Positions 7,303 to 16,674 of a stretch of DNA of 64,000 nt are shown one piece after another. Made by a program: the position numbers and the translations under genes. The DNA is taken from contig NZ_AP029019.1 in assembly GCF_037101375.1 (NCBI RefSeq), forward strand, positions 3,143,001-3,207,000. Direction: 5' to 3'. The notes under the pieces are model-generated. The model ran no database searches. It saw only the letters and a list, made by a program, of their open reading frames with translations, and had not been told where the DNA came from. This DNA comes from Acidovorax sp. DW039 (lineage in GTDB: Bacteria > Pseudomonadota > Gammaproteobacteria > Burkholderiales > Burkholderiaceae_C). Numbering within the stretch: position 1 is the first letter of the stretch; every line of letters begins with the position of its first letter.

Positions 7303-8756
7303 AGGGGCCGACACACACCACGCATTCGCTGCGCAGGACCTTGCTGGTGGGCATTCTGCTGCCGGTGATTGCATTCATCAGTTTCAATACCTACAGCCTT
7401 TACCACCAGACGCTGGGGTCCCTCAACACCGCGTATGACAGGACACTGCTGGCCTCGGCCAAAAGCATCAGTGAACAACTGGATGTGCAGGGCTATGACG
7501 ACGAGGCCAAGATACGCGCGATCGTGCCCTACTCTGCCCTGGAGGCGTTTGAAGCCGACAACCAGAGCCACATGTTCTACCGGGTGTCGACGGAAGGGGG
7601 TGAACTGATTTCCGGATTCTCGGAACTCCCCTTCTGGACGGGAACCATCCCGCTCAAGCCCCCCTACGCGGCACTGGTGGATTTCTACGATGACACCTTC
7701 CGTGGTCAGCCCGTGCGTGTGGCCGTGCTGTTGCAGCCCGTGGCCAGCGCGGTCGGTCGCAGCATGGCGGTGATCCAGGTGGCAGAAACACTGGAAGTGA
7801 GGGAAACCCTGGCCCTGCAAATCCTGAAGAACACGCTGTGGCGGCAGGCCCTGCTCATCGCGGTGATTGCGTTTACCGTGCTGTGGGTGGTGCAGCGCGC
7901 AACCCGACCTGTGCGACACCTGAGCCAACAGTTGCAGGCACGGGGCGAAGGAGACCTGAGCCCCATCGCCGCACCCGAAGCCCCCAGAGAGCTTCAACCC
8001 TTGATTGCTGCCACCAACCAGGTGATGAAGCGTTTGCGCCATTTGCTGCGACACCAAAAGCGCTTTGTGCGCGATGCATCCCATCAGCTTCGAACTCCGC
8101 TGGCAGTGTTGAAGACGCAGGTGCAGTCGGCCATGCGTGGTGATATGCCAGCGGAGCAGGCGCTGCATGAAATCAGCGACACCGTGGACCGGGCCACGCA
8201 ATTGGCCAACCAGATGCTGGCCTTGGCCAAGGTAGAGCAACTGCGCCAGCAAAGCGAGCCACCTGTCACCCGGCTGGACGACATCCTGCGAACCGTGGCT
8301 TTGGAAATCTCGCCTCTCATCGCACAGAGAGACCTCGACTTCGGGATTCACACAGAGGCCGCCCCCGTGAGGGCACACGAATGGATGCTGAGGGAACTGA
8401 CCCGCAACCTGCTGCACAACGCTGTCCGCCACGCCCCAGCTGGCAGCGAGCTGAGCGTAGAACTGCGCAGCGACGCACACCACACGGCCCTGACCATCAG
8501 CGACCACGGCCCAGGCATTGATGCGGAGCTGGCGACCAGGCTTTTTCAGCCCTTCTCCGCAGGAGATGTGCGCAGTGGAAGTGGACTGGGCCTGGCCATC
8601 TGCCAGGAAATCGTGCAGGCCCTGGGCGGAAGCATCACGCTGAGTAACCGGGAGCAAGGCGGTCGTGTGCTGGGGCTGGACGCCATTGTGCGGCTGCCGC
8701 TTGCTTCACCACAACAAGCTGTCAACCAAGGGGACCCGGCACAATACGCGCCATGA
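7299..8756 (+). CDS. tctE: Two-component sensor histidine kinase TctE
   Basis: 485 residues. A first membrane helix (LVGILLPVIAFISFNTYSLY) is followed by a periplasmic sensor of about 130 residues, a second helix (ALLIAVIAFTVLWVV) and a HAMP-like stretch. Then come the phosphoacceptor box (RDASHQLRTPLAV) and an ATP-binding domain with the N box (LTRNLLHNAVRHAP), DHGPGI and GSGLGLAI. It senses an external tricarboxylate and phosphorylates TctD. The ATG overlaps the tctD stop by 4 bases, and its own stop overlaps the hslR ATG by 4 bases, so the three genes are translationally coupled. Confidence 0.92.
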   Translation: MKGPTHTTHSLRRTLLVGILLPVIAFISFNTYSLYHQTLGSLNTAYDRTLLASAKSISEQLDVQGYDDEAKIRAIVPYSALEAFEADNQSHMFYRVSTEGGELISGFSELPFWTGTIPLKPPYAALVDFYDDTFRGQPVRVAVLLQPVASAVGRSMAVIQVAETLEVRETLALQILKNTLWRQALLIAVIAFTVLWVVQRATRPVRHLSQQLQARGEGDLSPIAAPEAPRELQPLIAATNQVMKRLRHLLRHQKRFVRDASHQLRTPLAVLKTQVQSAMRGDMPAEQALHEISDTVDRATQLANQMLALAKVEQLRQQSEPPVTRLDDILRTVALEISPLIAQRDLDFGIHTEAAPVRAHEWMLRELTRNLLHNAVRHAPAGSELSVELRSDAHHTALTISDHGPGIDAELATRLFQPFSAGDVRSGSGLGLAICQEIVQALGGSITLSNREQGGRVLGLDAIVRLPLASPQQAVNQGDPAQYAP

Positions 8757-9172
8757 ATCTGACCGAATCGATGCGCTTGGACAAATGGCTCTGGTGCGCC
8801 CGTTTCTACAAGACCCGCAGCCTCGCCACCGAAGAGATCGGCAAGGGTCGGGTGACCGTCAACGGCTCTCCTGCAAAACCCGCTCGCGAATTGCGCTGTG
8901 GCGACACCGTTGCATTGCGCCAGGGCGCCATAGCACGCACAGTGCTTGTCAGGGCGCTGAGCGGTGCTCGCGGGCCAGCGCCCGTCGCCCAACTGCTCTA
9001 CGAGGAAACAGCAGAGAGCATTGCGGCCAGAGAACGCGCGGCCGAGTTACGACGCCTTGCACCAGAGCCGGCAGCGTCCCTGCAGGAAGGACGGCCGACC
9101 AAGCGGGATCGCCGTCACATCGAGCGCGCTCAGGACTGGGGTACGCGCTGGAGCGCATCCATAGATGAATGA
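8753..9172 (+). CDS. hslR: Ribosome-associated heat shock protein Hsp15 (S4 domain)
   Basis: 139 residues. An S4 RNA-binding domain occupies about residues 5-65 (MRLDKWLWCARFYKTRSLAT and GRVTVNGSPAKPARELRCGD), followed by a basic Arg-rich tail, as in Hsp15. In E. coli Hsp15 binds free 50S subunits still holding a nascent chain and helps recycle them (family knowledge). Coupled by ATGA overlap to the tctE kinase gene, an arrangement without an obvious functional link. Confidence 0.88.
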   Translation: MNLTESMRLDKWLWCARFYKTRSLATEEIGKGRVTVNGSPAKPARELRCGDTVALRQGAIARTVLVRALSGARGPAPVAQLLYEETAESIAARERAAELRRLAPEPAASLQEGRPTKRDRRHIERAQDWGTRWSASIDE

Positions 9173-9249
9173 CGAGGGCCGAGTGCCTCTGACTGTCGCC
9201 CCTCGCCTGGATCGCCGAATACACGTATTCCTCTGCGGCTAACGGTTTT

Positions 9250-9268
9250 ATTAAGAATAATTCGCGTT
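9250..9268 (+). promoter_or_regulatory. Fur-like box upstream of the ferric-iron binding protein
   Basis: TTAAGAATAATTCGCGTTT about 45 bases before the binding-protein ATG. It matches the AT-rich half-sites of the Fur consensus, and the downstream function (ferric iron uptake) makes Fur control plausible. Confidence 0.5.
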
Positions 9269-9310
9269 TGTTTTATCATCAGGCGGTTACAACCCCGAAA
9301 GACGCATTCC

Positions 9311-10363
9311 ATGTCGAAGACCGTGAAAGCCCTGCTGACAGCCTGCGCACTGGCCGCCACAGCGGGTGCAGCGCTCGCTCAAGAGCAAGTGGTAAACCTG
9401 TACTCTGCCCGCCACTACTCCACCGATGAAGCCCTGTACACAGGCTTCACCAAAGCCACCGGCATCAAAATCAACCGTGTGGACGCCGACGATGCAGGTA
9501 TTCTGGCCCGCCTGAAAGCCGAAGGCACTGCCTCTCCAGCCGACGTCATCCTGCTGGTGGATGCAGCCCGTCTCTACAAGGGCGAGGTGGATGGCTTGTT
9601 CCAGCCCATCCAGTCCAAGGTGCTGAACGATGCCATCCCTGCAAACCTGCGCAGTAATCCAGCAGCCGACGGAGGCATTTCGTGGTTTGGTCTGTCCACC
9701 CGCGCGCGGATCATCGTGTACAACAAGGTGCGCGTTCAGAAGTCTGACGTAGACACTTATGAGAAGCTGGGCGATCCGAGGAACAAGGGCAAGCTGTGCA
9801 TTCGTTCTGGCTCCCATCCCTACAACCTGAGCCTGTTCGGCGCAGTGACTGAGCACCTGGGCGAGCAGAAGGCAGAAGAGTGGCTCAAGGGCATGGTCGC
9901 CAACCTGGCCCGTCCTCCCAAAGGCGGGGATACCGATCAGATCAAGGCTGTAGCCTCAGGCGAGTGCGAAATCGGCGTGACCAATAGCTACTATCTGGCC
10001 CGCATGATGCGCTCCAACAACCCTGAAGACGTAGCAGTCGTCAACAAGGTCGGTGTGGTGTTCCCTAACCAGGCTTCCTGGGGCACACATCTGAACATTG
10101 CTGGCGGTGCCGTCGCAAAGTATTCCAAGAACAAGGCCAACGCTATCAAGTTCCTGGAATACTTGGCCAGCCCTGAAGCCCAGAACTATTTTGCCAATGG
10201 CAACAACGAATGGCCTGCGGTCAAGGGCGTCACCTTGGAAAACCCTGCACTCAAGGCCATGACAGGTGGGGCGCCTTTCAAGAGCGAAACCATTCCGATC
10301 AGCGCCGTGGGCGCTAATGCCACCAAAGTTCAGCAAATGCTGGACAGGGTAGGCTTCCAGTAA
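9311..10363 (+). CDS. Ferric iron ABC transporter substrate-binding protein (FbpA/AfuA type)
   Basis: 350 residues. Signal peptide about 1-23 (ending GAALAQ). The mature start EQVVNLYSARHYSTDEALYTG is typical of FbpA-like ferric-binding proteins. The late ITNSYY-type motif, here VTNSYYLARM, supplies the paired tyrosines that coordinate Fe(III) in this family. It captures periplasmic Fe3+ for an FbpBC-type ABC importer. No permease or ATPase gene adjoins it: hslR lies upstream and a dehydrogenase downstream, so it is an orphan that must use partners elsewhere. A Fur-like box precedes it and a terminator follows. Confidence 0.9.
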   Translation: MSKTVKALLTACALAATAGAALAQEQVVNLYSARHYSTDEALYTGFTKATGIKINRVDADDAGILARLKAEGTASPADVILLVDAARLYKGEVDGLFQPIQSKVLNDAIPANLRSNPAADGGISWFGLSTRARIIVYNKVRVQKSDVDTYEKLGDPRNKGKLCIRSGSHPYNLSLFGAVTEHLGEQKAEEWLKGMVANLARPPKGGDTDQIKAVASGECEIGVTNSYYLARMMRSNNPEDVAVVNKVGVVFPNQASWGTHLNIAGGAVAKYSKNKANAIKFLEYLASPEAQNYFANGNNEWPAVKGVTLENPALKAMTGGAPFKSETIPISAVGANATKVQQMLDRVGFQ

Positions 10364-10381
10364 GTCCTCCTCTTGCTGCTT

Positions 10382-10407
10382 AAAACCCGGCTCTGCCGGG
10401 TTTTTTT
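10382..10407 (+). terminator. Rho-independent terminator
   Basis: AAAACCCGGC-TCT-GCCGGGTTTT followed by a T-run; ends the binding-protein transcript. Confidence 0.9.
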
Positions 10408-10454
10408 ATGCGCCAACCGTTCGAGCATGCCTGGCCGTACAAGATAATTGACGT

Positions 10455-10468
10455 TTACGTTAACGTAA
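10455..10468. promoter_or_regulatory. LiuR-like palindromic operator
   Basis: TTACGTTAACGTAA is a perfect 14-base palindrome, and an extra GACGTT half-copy precedes it. The ACGT-repeat form resembles sites of LiuR, the MerR-family regulator of branched-chain amino acid and fatty acid catabolism in proteobacteria. It lies 18 bases before the SDR start codon. Confidence 0.5.
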
Positions 10469-10486
10469 CTTCAGAGGAGACTGACC

Positions 10487-11245
10487 ATGGAAATACAAGG
10501 CAAGGTTTTCATCGTGACTGGCGGAGCATCAGGCCTGGGCGAGGGAACTGCGCGCATGCTGGCACTGCGGGGCGGCACGGTAGTGATCGCCGATATGCAA
10601 GCAGAAAAAGGTGAAGCCGTAGCAAAGGATATTGGTGGAGCGTTTGTCCGGTGCGATGTGAGCAATGAAGCCGATGCACAGGCTGCTGTCGACAAAGCAG
10701 TCTCCATGGGCAAGCTGATGGGCTTGGTCAATTGCGCAGGCATTGCGCCTGCGGAGAAAACAGTAGGCAAGAATGGCGCGCACGCTCTGGCCCTGTTCCA
10801 AAAGACCATCAGTGTGAATCTGATCGGCAGCTTCAACATGATCCGCCTGGCTGCAGAGGCTATGTCCAAGAACACTCCAGAAGTGACTGGGGAGCGCGGT
10901 GTCCTGATCTCCACTGCCAGTGTCGCTGCATACGATGGCCAGATCGGACAAGCGGCTTATTCTGCCTCCAAGGGAGGAATCGTGGGGATGACACTCCCGA
11001 TAGCGCGAGACCTCGCGCGCAACGGCATCCGCAACATGACCATTGCCCCCGGCATTTTTGGCACCCCCATGCTGTTTGGAATGCCTAAGGAAGTGCAGGA
11101 CGCTTTGGCTGCCGGGGTGCCCTTCCCTAGCCGACTGGGCACTCCTGAAGACTATGCAAAGCTTGCTCTGCACATTTTTGAAAATGACATGCTGAACGGT
11201 GAAGTCATTCGCCTGGATGGCGCCATCCGCTTGGCTCCACGCTGA
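10487..11245 (+). CDS. SDR-family dehydrogenase, 3-hydroxyacyl-CoA dehydrogenase type 2-like
   Basis: 252 residues, a classical short-chain dehydrogenase. It has the nucleotide-binding TGGASGLG near the N-terminus, NCAG in the middle strand, catalytic Ser in ISTASVAAY and the YSASK active site. The C-terminal pattern ([18 protein letters not shown], then [14 protein letters not shown] and [12 protein letters not shown]) is that of the HSD17B10-like 3-hydroxyacyl-CoA dehydrogenases, which oxidise (2-methyl-)3-hydroxyacyl-CoA with NAD+. AGAGGAG lies 10 bases before the ATG. The LiuR-like palindrome directly upstream agrees with a role in branched-chain amino acid or acyl-CoA breakdown. It appears monocistronic. 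Confidence 0.85.
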   Translation: MEIQGKVFIVTGGASGLGEGTARMLALRGGTVVIADMQAEKGEAVAKDIGGAFVRCDVSNEADAQAAVDKAVSMGKLMGLVNCAGIAPAEKTVGKNGAHALALFQKTISVNLIGSFNMIRLAAEAMSKNTPEVTGERGVLISTASVAAYDGQIGQAAYSASKGGIVGMTLPIARDLARNGIRNMTIAPGIFGTPMLFGMPKEVQDALAAGVPFPSRLGTPEDYAKLALHIFENDMLNGEVIRLDGAIRLAPR

Positions 11246-11481
11246 TACTGGGTCGATCTGGCAGAGGGGTTGTGTCCCCTCTTGCGTACAGCAGCCACCC
11301 AAGTCTGAACTGGTGTTTGACGCAAACAATCTAAGGAAGCTGCGAGCACAAGGCGTGGGCCGTTCACAAAACAGCAGAATTGCCGAGCCATCGCCACCGA
11401 GAGCGCACTTTCGCATCCCTTTACACAGAGAAGGCCAACGGCATTTGTCCACCCATCTGACGATTAAAAAATGCAAAAAGA

Positions 11482-11516
11482 AAAAAGCCGCAGTAGTAAA
11501 ACTACTGCGGCTTTTT
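11482..11516 (-). terminator. Terminator of the tRNA cluster
   Basis: A perfect 16-base stem (AAAAAGCCGCAGTAGT with its complement) closes on a 3-base loop. On the minus strand it is followed by T-rich TTTTCTTTTTGC. The 235 bases between this site and the SDR stop codon hold nothing else I can recognise. Confidence 0.9.
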
Positions 11517-11520
11517 AGTT

Positions 11521-11597
11521 TGGCGGAGTGGACGGGACTCGAACCCGCGACCCCCGGCGTGACAGGCCGGTATTCTAACCAACTGAACTACCACTCC
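11521..11597 (-). tRNA. tRNA-Asp (GTC), copy 1
   Basis: 77 bases including encoded CCA. Seven-pair acceptor stem GGAGTGG/CCACTCC, anticodon loop in CCTGTCACG giving anticodon GTC, and T-arm GGGTTCGAGTCCC. It is the last gene of the cluster, 4 bases before the terminator. Confidence 0.97.
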
Positions 11598-11647
11598 TGG
11601 TAGATAGCTTTCGCTTGCATCTGTGACACAAGCCAAGCGCTACAACT

Positions 11648-11723
11648 TGGCGACCCTACGGGGATTCGAACCCCGGTACTCACCGTGAAAGGGTGATGTC
11701 CTAGGCCTCTAGACGATAGGGTC
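11648..11723 (-). tRNA. tRNA-Glu (TTC), copy 1
   Basis: 76 bases with encoded CCA. It starts GACCCTATCGTCTAGAGGCC and the anticodon loop CCTTTCACG gives TTC. Typical bacterial tRNA-Glu. Confidence 0.97.
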
Positions 11724-11751
11724 AAAACCTAAGAACTTCCGTTCTGCTTAT

Positions 11752-11827
<76 letters not shown>

Positions 11828-11874
11828 ACAGCGTTTCATTCCTGAAACGAGCCTAAAAAATTAGGCCCTGGATT

Positions 11875-11951
11875 TGGCGGAGTGGACGGGACTCGAACCC
11901 GCGACCCCCGGCGTGACAGGCCGGTATTCTAACCAACTGAACTACCACTCC
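11875..11951 (-). tRNA. tRNA-Asp (GTC), copy 2
   Basis: Identical to the copy at 11521-11597; 77 bases with encoded CCA. Confidence 0.97.
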
Positions 11952-12001
11952 TGGTAGATAGCTTTCACTTGCATCTGTGACACAAGCCAAGCGCTACAAC
12001 T

Positions 12002-12077
12002 TGGCGACCCTACGGGGATTCGAACCCCGGTACTCACCGTGAAAGGGTGATGTCCTAGGCCTCTAGACGATAGGGTC
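12002..12077 (-). tRNA. tRNA-Glu (TTC), copy 2
   Basis: Identical to the copy at 11648-11723; 76 bases with encoded CCA. Confidence 0.97.
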
Positions 12078-12105
12078 AAAACCTAAGAACTTCCGTTCTG
12101 CTTAT

Positions 12106-12181
<76 letters not shown>

Positions 12182-12226
12182 AATTGACTTCAACATTTTT
12201 CAGTGTCGTTGTCATCACAGCCTTGA

Positions 12227-12256
12227 ATTATATACAGATTTTTAGCGACTCCGCAA
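12227..12256 (-). promoter_or_regulatory. Likely promoter of the tRNA cluster
   Basis: On the minus strand TTGCGG (12256-12251) and TATAAT (12232-12227) are 18 bases apart. The -35 element lies inside the end of gltX, so the tRNAs may be made both from this promoter and by read-through from gltX. Confidence 0.55.
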
Positions 12257-13654
12257 ACGATTCAGAACTTTTTCACGTCCAACAAGTTCCAGCACGGCAT
12301 CTACAGAAGGTGTATGTGCTGTCCCTACTGTGAGAACACGCACAGGCATCGCCAATTGCGGCATCTTGAGACCGTGTTCTGCAAGTACTGCTTTGAAGGC
12401 AGCACTGATGGATGCTTTGTCCCAGTCGCATGTGGACAGCTTCTCCACCAGGGAGTCGATGGCCGGAAAAATAGCGGGGGTGAGGTGCTGAGCACGCTCC
12501 TCCTCGTGAGGCTGGACATCAGCGTAGAAAACGTTGGCCCAGTTTGCCAAAGCAACCGTCGTATCGCAGCGATCCTTGAAAAGAGCGCAGATTTTCGGCA
12601 ATCGGCTATCGCTGAATTCGGCGCGGTCTACACCACGAAGAACCAGGAGGTCAGCAACCAGCCCCGCAAGCACATCATCCGCCGTTGCCTTGATGTGTTG
12701 AGCGTTCACCCATTTCAGTTTGGCTTCGTCAAACTGTGCAGCGCTGCGCCCTAAGTGGTCCAGATTGAACCATTGCAGAAATTGTTCGCGACTGAAGATT
12801 TCATCGTCGCCATGACTCCAGCCCAAACGGGCCAGATAGTTGATCATGGCTTCCGGCAAATAGCCCTCGTCCCGATATTGAGTCACAGGCTTGGCGCCGT
12901 TGCGCTTGCTCATCTTTTCACCCTGCTCGTTCAACACGGTGGGCAAGTGGGCATAAACAGGGGGTTCGAACCCGAGTGCACGGAAGATGTTGATCTGACG
13001 AGGTGTGTTGTTTACGTGATCGTCCCCACGGATCACATGGGTGATGCGCATGTCGATGTCATCAACCACCACGCAGAAGTTATAGGTGGGTGTCCCATCA
13101 GGACGCGCGATCACCAGATCATCCAGCTCATCGTTACGGATTTCAATCCGCCCCTTGACCTTGTCTTCCCAGACAACAACTCCGTCTTTCGGGTTGCGGA
13201 ACCGCAGCACAGGCTTTACCCCTTCGGGCACCTGCGGCAATACCTTGCCCTCTTCGGGACGCCAGGTTCCGTCATAACGGGGCTTCTCCTTGGCTGCCAT
13301 CTGCCGCTCGCGCAAGGCATCCAGCTCTTCCACGCTCATGTAGCAGGGATACACCAGGCCACGCTCGAGCATTTGCGCAAGCACTTCCTTGTAGCGATCC
13401 ATGCGTTGCATCTGGTAGAAGGGACCCTCGTCCGGATTCATTCCGAGCCAGCGCATTCCCTCGAGGATGACATCCACAGCAGCTTGACTGGAGCGCTCGA
13501 CATCAGTGTCCTCAATGCGAAGGATGAAATCTCCCCCAGTGGCTCTTGCGAACGCCCATGGGTACAGCGCGGAACGGATATTGCCCAGATGAATAAACCC
13601 TGTAGGCGATGGAGCGAAACGCGTGCGAATTCGCGTAGTTGTAGTTTCTGTCAT
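12242..13654 (-). CDS. gltX: Glutamate--tRNA ligase
   Basis: 470 residues from the ATG at 13654 ([19 protein letters not shown]); a TTG at 13675 would add seven residues but is unlikely. It is a class I aminoacyl-tRNA synthetase: the HIGH-type motif appears as HLGN in [14 protein letters not shown], with KMSKRNG further on. It attaches glutamate to tRNA-Glu in the cytoplasm. The next genes downstream in the same direction are two tRNA-Glu genes in the tRNA cluster, about 60 bases away, which links enzyme and substrate physically. purF lies 98 bases upstream. Confidence 0.95.
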   Translation of the reverse strand: MTETTTTRIRTRFAPSPTGFIHLGNIRSALYPWAFARATGGDFILRIEDTDVERSSQAAVDVILEGMRWLGMNPDEGPFYQMQRMDRYKEVLAQMLERGLVYPCYMSVEELDALRERQMAAKEKPRYDGTWRPEEGKVLPQVPEGVKPVLRFRNPKDGVVVWEDKVKGRIEIRNDELDDLVIARPDGTPTYNFCVVVDDIDMRITHVIRGDDHVNNTPRQINIFRALGFEPPVYAHLPTVLNEQGEKMSKRNGAKPVTQYRDEGYLPEAMINYLARLGWSHGDDEIFSREQFLQWFNLDHLGRSAAQFDEAKLKWVNAQHIKATADDVLAGLVADLLVLRGVDRAEFSDSRLPKICALFKDRCDTTVALANWANVFYADVQPHEEERAQHLTPAIFPAIDSLVEKLSTCDWDKASISAAFKAVLAEHGLKMPQLAMPVRVLTVGTAHTPSVDAVLELVGREKVLNRLRSR

Positions 13655-13752
13655 GAGCACAGCCCCGAGACCCAAGGCCGGGGAAAAAGATCAAAAAACG
13701 GAGGACAGGCGAAACAAATACACCCATCCAGCAAAGGAAAGAAAACGATGAA

Positions 13753-15258
13753 TCAGGCTTCCTGCGCGTTGGGCAGAGCCAGACGAGAAGTGTCCTCCTC
13801 CTGCTCCTCGACTCCCACACGACCTTCGTTCAATCGCACGATATCCTCTGCAGTCACGTCGCCTGTGACATAAACACCGTCAAAACAAGACGCGTCAAAC
13901 CCGGTGATGCCGCCATTCAGGGCACCAACTGCACGCTTCATCGCATCTACATCTTGGTAGATCAACGCATCACAGCCGATGGCTTGCCGCACCTCTTCTA
14001 CAGTCCGGCCGTGCGCAACAAGCTCTTTGCTCGTAGGCATGTCAATGCCATACACGTTGGGGTAACGAACCGGAGGAGCTGCGCTTGCAAGATATACCTT
14101 ACGCGCACCTGCATCGCGCGCCATCTGTACGATCTCCCGAGACGTTGTGCCGCGAACGATAGAGTCGTCTACCAGCAGAACATTACGCCCCTTGAATTCG
14201 CTGCCAATCACATTGAGCTTCTGGCGAACAGATTTCTTGCGCACCCCTTGCCCTGGCATGATGAACGTCCGGCCCACATAACGGTTTTTGACGAAGCCTT
14301 CACGGTAGGGGATACCGAGCAAATGGGCCAGTTGAGTTGCGCTGGGACGGCTGGATTCTGGGATGGGAATGATGACGTCAATCTCGCTTGGCGGTACCGT
14401 AGACACGACCCGCTTGGCAAGGGCTTCACCCAGATTCAGACGTGCTTGATACACCGAGATCCCGTCGAGAACCGAATCGGGGCGCGCAAGGTAAACAAAT
14501 TCGAAGATGCAAGGGTTGAGCTGGGGAGCATCAGCACATTGGCGGGAGTGAACCGTACCGTCCAATGTAATGAACACCGCTTCACCAGGTTCAATATTCC
14601 GCTCAAAAACGTGGGACGTTCCCTCCAATGCCACGGATTCACTGCCCACCATCACCGTTCCGTCCTGGCTTCGCCCCATCGCCAGGGGTCGAATGCCATG
14701 GGGATCGCGGAATGCCAAGAGGCCGTGACCCGCAATCAACGCAATCACGGCATATGAGCCCTTGATGCGCTTGTGGACTGCACGCACAGCGGTAAAAACA
14801 TCCTCTGGCTGCAGCGGTACACCTCTGGTCGCGCGCTCCAACTCGTGAGCGAACACGTTCAGCAGCACCTCAGAATCGCTTTCCGTGTTCGTGTGGCGGT
14901 GATCCATCTGGAACAACTCTGTTCGCAACGCCTGAGCGTTGGTGAGGTTTCCGTTATGGACCAGGACGATCCCGAAGGGAGCATTGACGTAGAAAGGTTG
15001 CGCTTCCTCCTCGCTGTAGGCGTTTCCGGCCGTGGGGTAGCGGACCTGACCGAGTCCCACGTTGCCAGGCAGCGCTCGCATGTTTCGGGTGCGAAACACA
15101 TCACGCACCATGCCCTTTGCCTTGTGCATGAAAAATTTCCGGCCTTGCTGGGTCACGATTCCTGCAGCATCTTGCCCACGGTGCTGCAGCAACAGCAATG
15201 CGTCATAAATTAGCTGATTGACCGGTGCAGTACTGACAACACCCACGATTCCACACAT
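13753..15258 (-). CDS. purF: Amidophosphoribosyltransferase
   Basis: 501 residues. It begins MCGIVGVV, so after Met removal Cys1 is the N-terminal nucleophile of the glutaminase domain, with no propeptide. The phosphoribosyltransferase domain has the PRPP loop NVLLVDDSIVRGTTSRE. It catalyses the first committed step of purine synthesis (PRPP plus glutamine to phosphoribosylamine). Order folC-SPOR-cvpA-purF is the same as in E. coli, where it is one operon; cvpA lies 72 bases upstream. Confidence 0.96.
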   Translation of the reverse strand: MCGIVGVVSTAPVNQLIYDALLLLQHRGQDAAGIVTQQGRKFFMHKAKGMVRDVFRTRNMRALPGNVGLGQVRYPTAGNAYSEEEAQPFYVNAPFGIVLVHNGNLTNAQALRTELFQMDHRHTNTESDSEVLLNVFAHELERATRGVPLQPEDVFTAVRAVHKRIKGSYAVIALIAGHGLLAFRDPHGIRPLAMGRSQDGTVMVGSESVALEGTSHVFERNIEPGEAVFITLDGTVHSRQCADAPQLNPCIFEFVYLARPDSVLDGISVYQARLNLGEALAKRVVSTVPPSEIDVIIPIPESSRPSATQLAHLLGIPYREGFVKNRYVGRTFIMPGQGVRKKSVRQKLNVIGSEFKGRNVLLVDDSIVRGTTSREIVQMARDAGARKVYLASAAPPVRYPNVYGIDMPTSKELVAHGRTVEEVRQAIGCDALIYQDVDAMKRAVGALNGGITGFDASCFDGVYVTGDVTAEDIVRLNEGRVGVEEQEEDTSRLALPNAQEA

Positions 15259-15330
15259 AGTTTCGTCCCGTTCGATAGCGGCTCCGCCGCAATTAGCAAT
15301 TCAGAATGGCGCTGCGTAATACACAGCTGC

Positions 15331-15825
15331 TTATTCCCAAAGAGGAAGAAGGCGCCCAAACTCCTCAGGCAAGATAGGCTTCAACACATCCAGTCCGCGC
15401 ACCAGGAATGGAGCAAGTGCAGAAGATCTCCACCACATCTCTTGGTGCAAAGGCGTCAGCCCTACGAGCACGGCCAGTGCGAGTAGCAATACCACCCCAC
15501 GCAGCAAGCCAAACATTCCCCCTAGCGCTCGATCCGCTGGTCTCAAACCCATAGCTTCCAGCATCTTCTGGCAAATACGGGCCACCAAACCGCACAGAAA
15601 GACCACTGCGATAAATACCACCGCGAAGCCCGCCGCATAGCTCAAGGCAGAGTCGTCTCCCACCCATGGCAGATGCCGACCTGCGTCGCTGGCAAACCAC
15701 TGCGCAGCAAAAAACGCAGCAACCCAGCTAAGCACCGAAATCAGTTCAAAAATCAGGCCTCTCCAGGCCCCAAGCAGCGACGAAAGTCCCAGGACCACCA
15801 GCAGAAACCAGTCAAAAGCTTGCAC
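15331..15825 (-). CDS. cvpA: CvpA family membrane protein
   Basis: 164 residues starting with GTG at 15825; an in-frame TGA lies six bases before it, so no longer start exists. Four hydrophobic helices fit the CvpA family. The N-terminus FDWFLLVVLGLSSLLGAWRG and the R-G-x-x-x-E/L pattern are typical. E. coli CvpA is needed for colicin V production and for envelope tolerance; its molecular function is unclear. It sits between the SPOR protein (24 bases upstream) and purF. Confidence 0.88.
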   Translation of the reverse strand: MQAFDWFLLVVLGLSSLLGAWRGLIFELISVLSWVAAFFAAQWFASDAGRHLPWVGDDSALSYAAGFAVVFIAVVFLCGLVARICQKMLEAMGLRPADRALGGMFGLLRGVVLLLALAVLVGLTPLHQEMWWRSSALAPFLVRGLDVLKPILPEEFGRLLPLWE

Positions 15826-15849
15826 AGCAAATCAAGTTGGGACGCAGTC

Positions 15850-16650
15850 CTAGAGAGTCAAGACAGAAGCGGACAGCTCAAGCGTCTTGATTCTGGCTGC
15901 GGCCTTGTCTGCGTCAGCACGTGTTGGATACGGCCCCACCCGCACCCGGGTTCTCTTCCCGTCCTTGGAATCCACCACCTGCGTATATGTTTTCAGCCCA
16001 GCACGCTCCAACTTGGCTCGCACTTCTTTGGCTTTTTCTGCATCCGCAAATGCCCCCACCTGCACAATGAAGCGCTCTTCGTCCGCACGATCAGCAGTCG
16101 CAGGACGAGGCTCAGAAGCCGGTTTTGTACGCGGAGACTCGTCAGGCTTTGCTGGTTTTGGTTGAGTCGTGCTGCTCGAGGCAGCAGGCTTTGCGTCAGG
16201 CTTGTGCTGAGCGGCTGTGGGCTGGGCCGTCGCTGTCCGCGGGGTCGGACGAGAACTGTTACCCGAGGAAGGCACCAACTCCTCGCCATCGCCTAATGCG
16301 GCATTGGCAGCAACCCGCTCACCCGGAGAACGGCCTCCCCCATTTGTGCTGCTCCCCTGAGGCTTAGGCGATTCCGCCTCAGACTGACGCTCAGGCACGA
16401 CAAGTGGTGCAACCTTGTTGCGGTCAGGAATTTCAATCGGTACGTCGACCGGGATAGGACGAGGCTGGGTGTCAAACAGGATGGGAAAACCCACAACCCC
16501 CAACAGCACAAGCACCGCAGCACCCATCAAGCGGTGGCGGGCGCGACGGCGCATCACCTCAATACTCTCCGCCTGAGGAGCACGCGAGCGCTTGGCCGGG
16601 GCATCAGCTGTATTGGTTTGACCCGGCCACCGAAACTTGAAAAATGCCAT
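15850..16650 (-). CDS. SPOR domain-containing protein (DedD-like)
   Basis: 266 residues. A short cytoplasmic N-terminus with a basic stretch (RRRARHRLMG) is followed by one membrane helix (AAVLVLLGVVGFPILFD, about 44-62). Next is a long Pro/Ala/Lys/Thr-rich periplasmic linker with low complexity, then a C-terminal SPOR domain (about 187-266, from EERFIVQVGAFADAEKAKEV). SPOR domains bind denuded septal peptidoglycan. The position between folC and cvpA matches E. coli dedD, a cell-division protein, so a septal role is inferred. Confidence 0.87.
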   Translation of the reverse strand: MAFFKFRWPGQTNTADAPAKRSRAPQAESIEVMRRRARHRLMGAAVLVLLGVVGFPILFDTQPRPIPVDVPIEIPDRNKVAPLVVPERQSEAESPKPQGSSTNGGGRSPGERVAANAALGDGEELVPSSGNSSRPTPRTATAQPTAAQHKPDAKPAASSSTTQPKPAKPDESPRTKPASEPRPATADRADEERFIVQVGAFADAEKAKEVRAKLERAGLKTYTQVVDSKDGKRTRVRVGPYPTRADADKAAARIKTLELSASVLTL

Positions 16651-16674
16651 GGGGAGAAAGACTCGTGGGAACGT

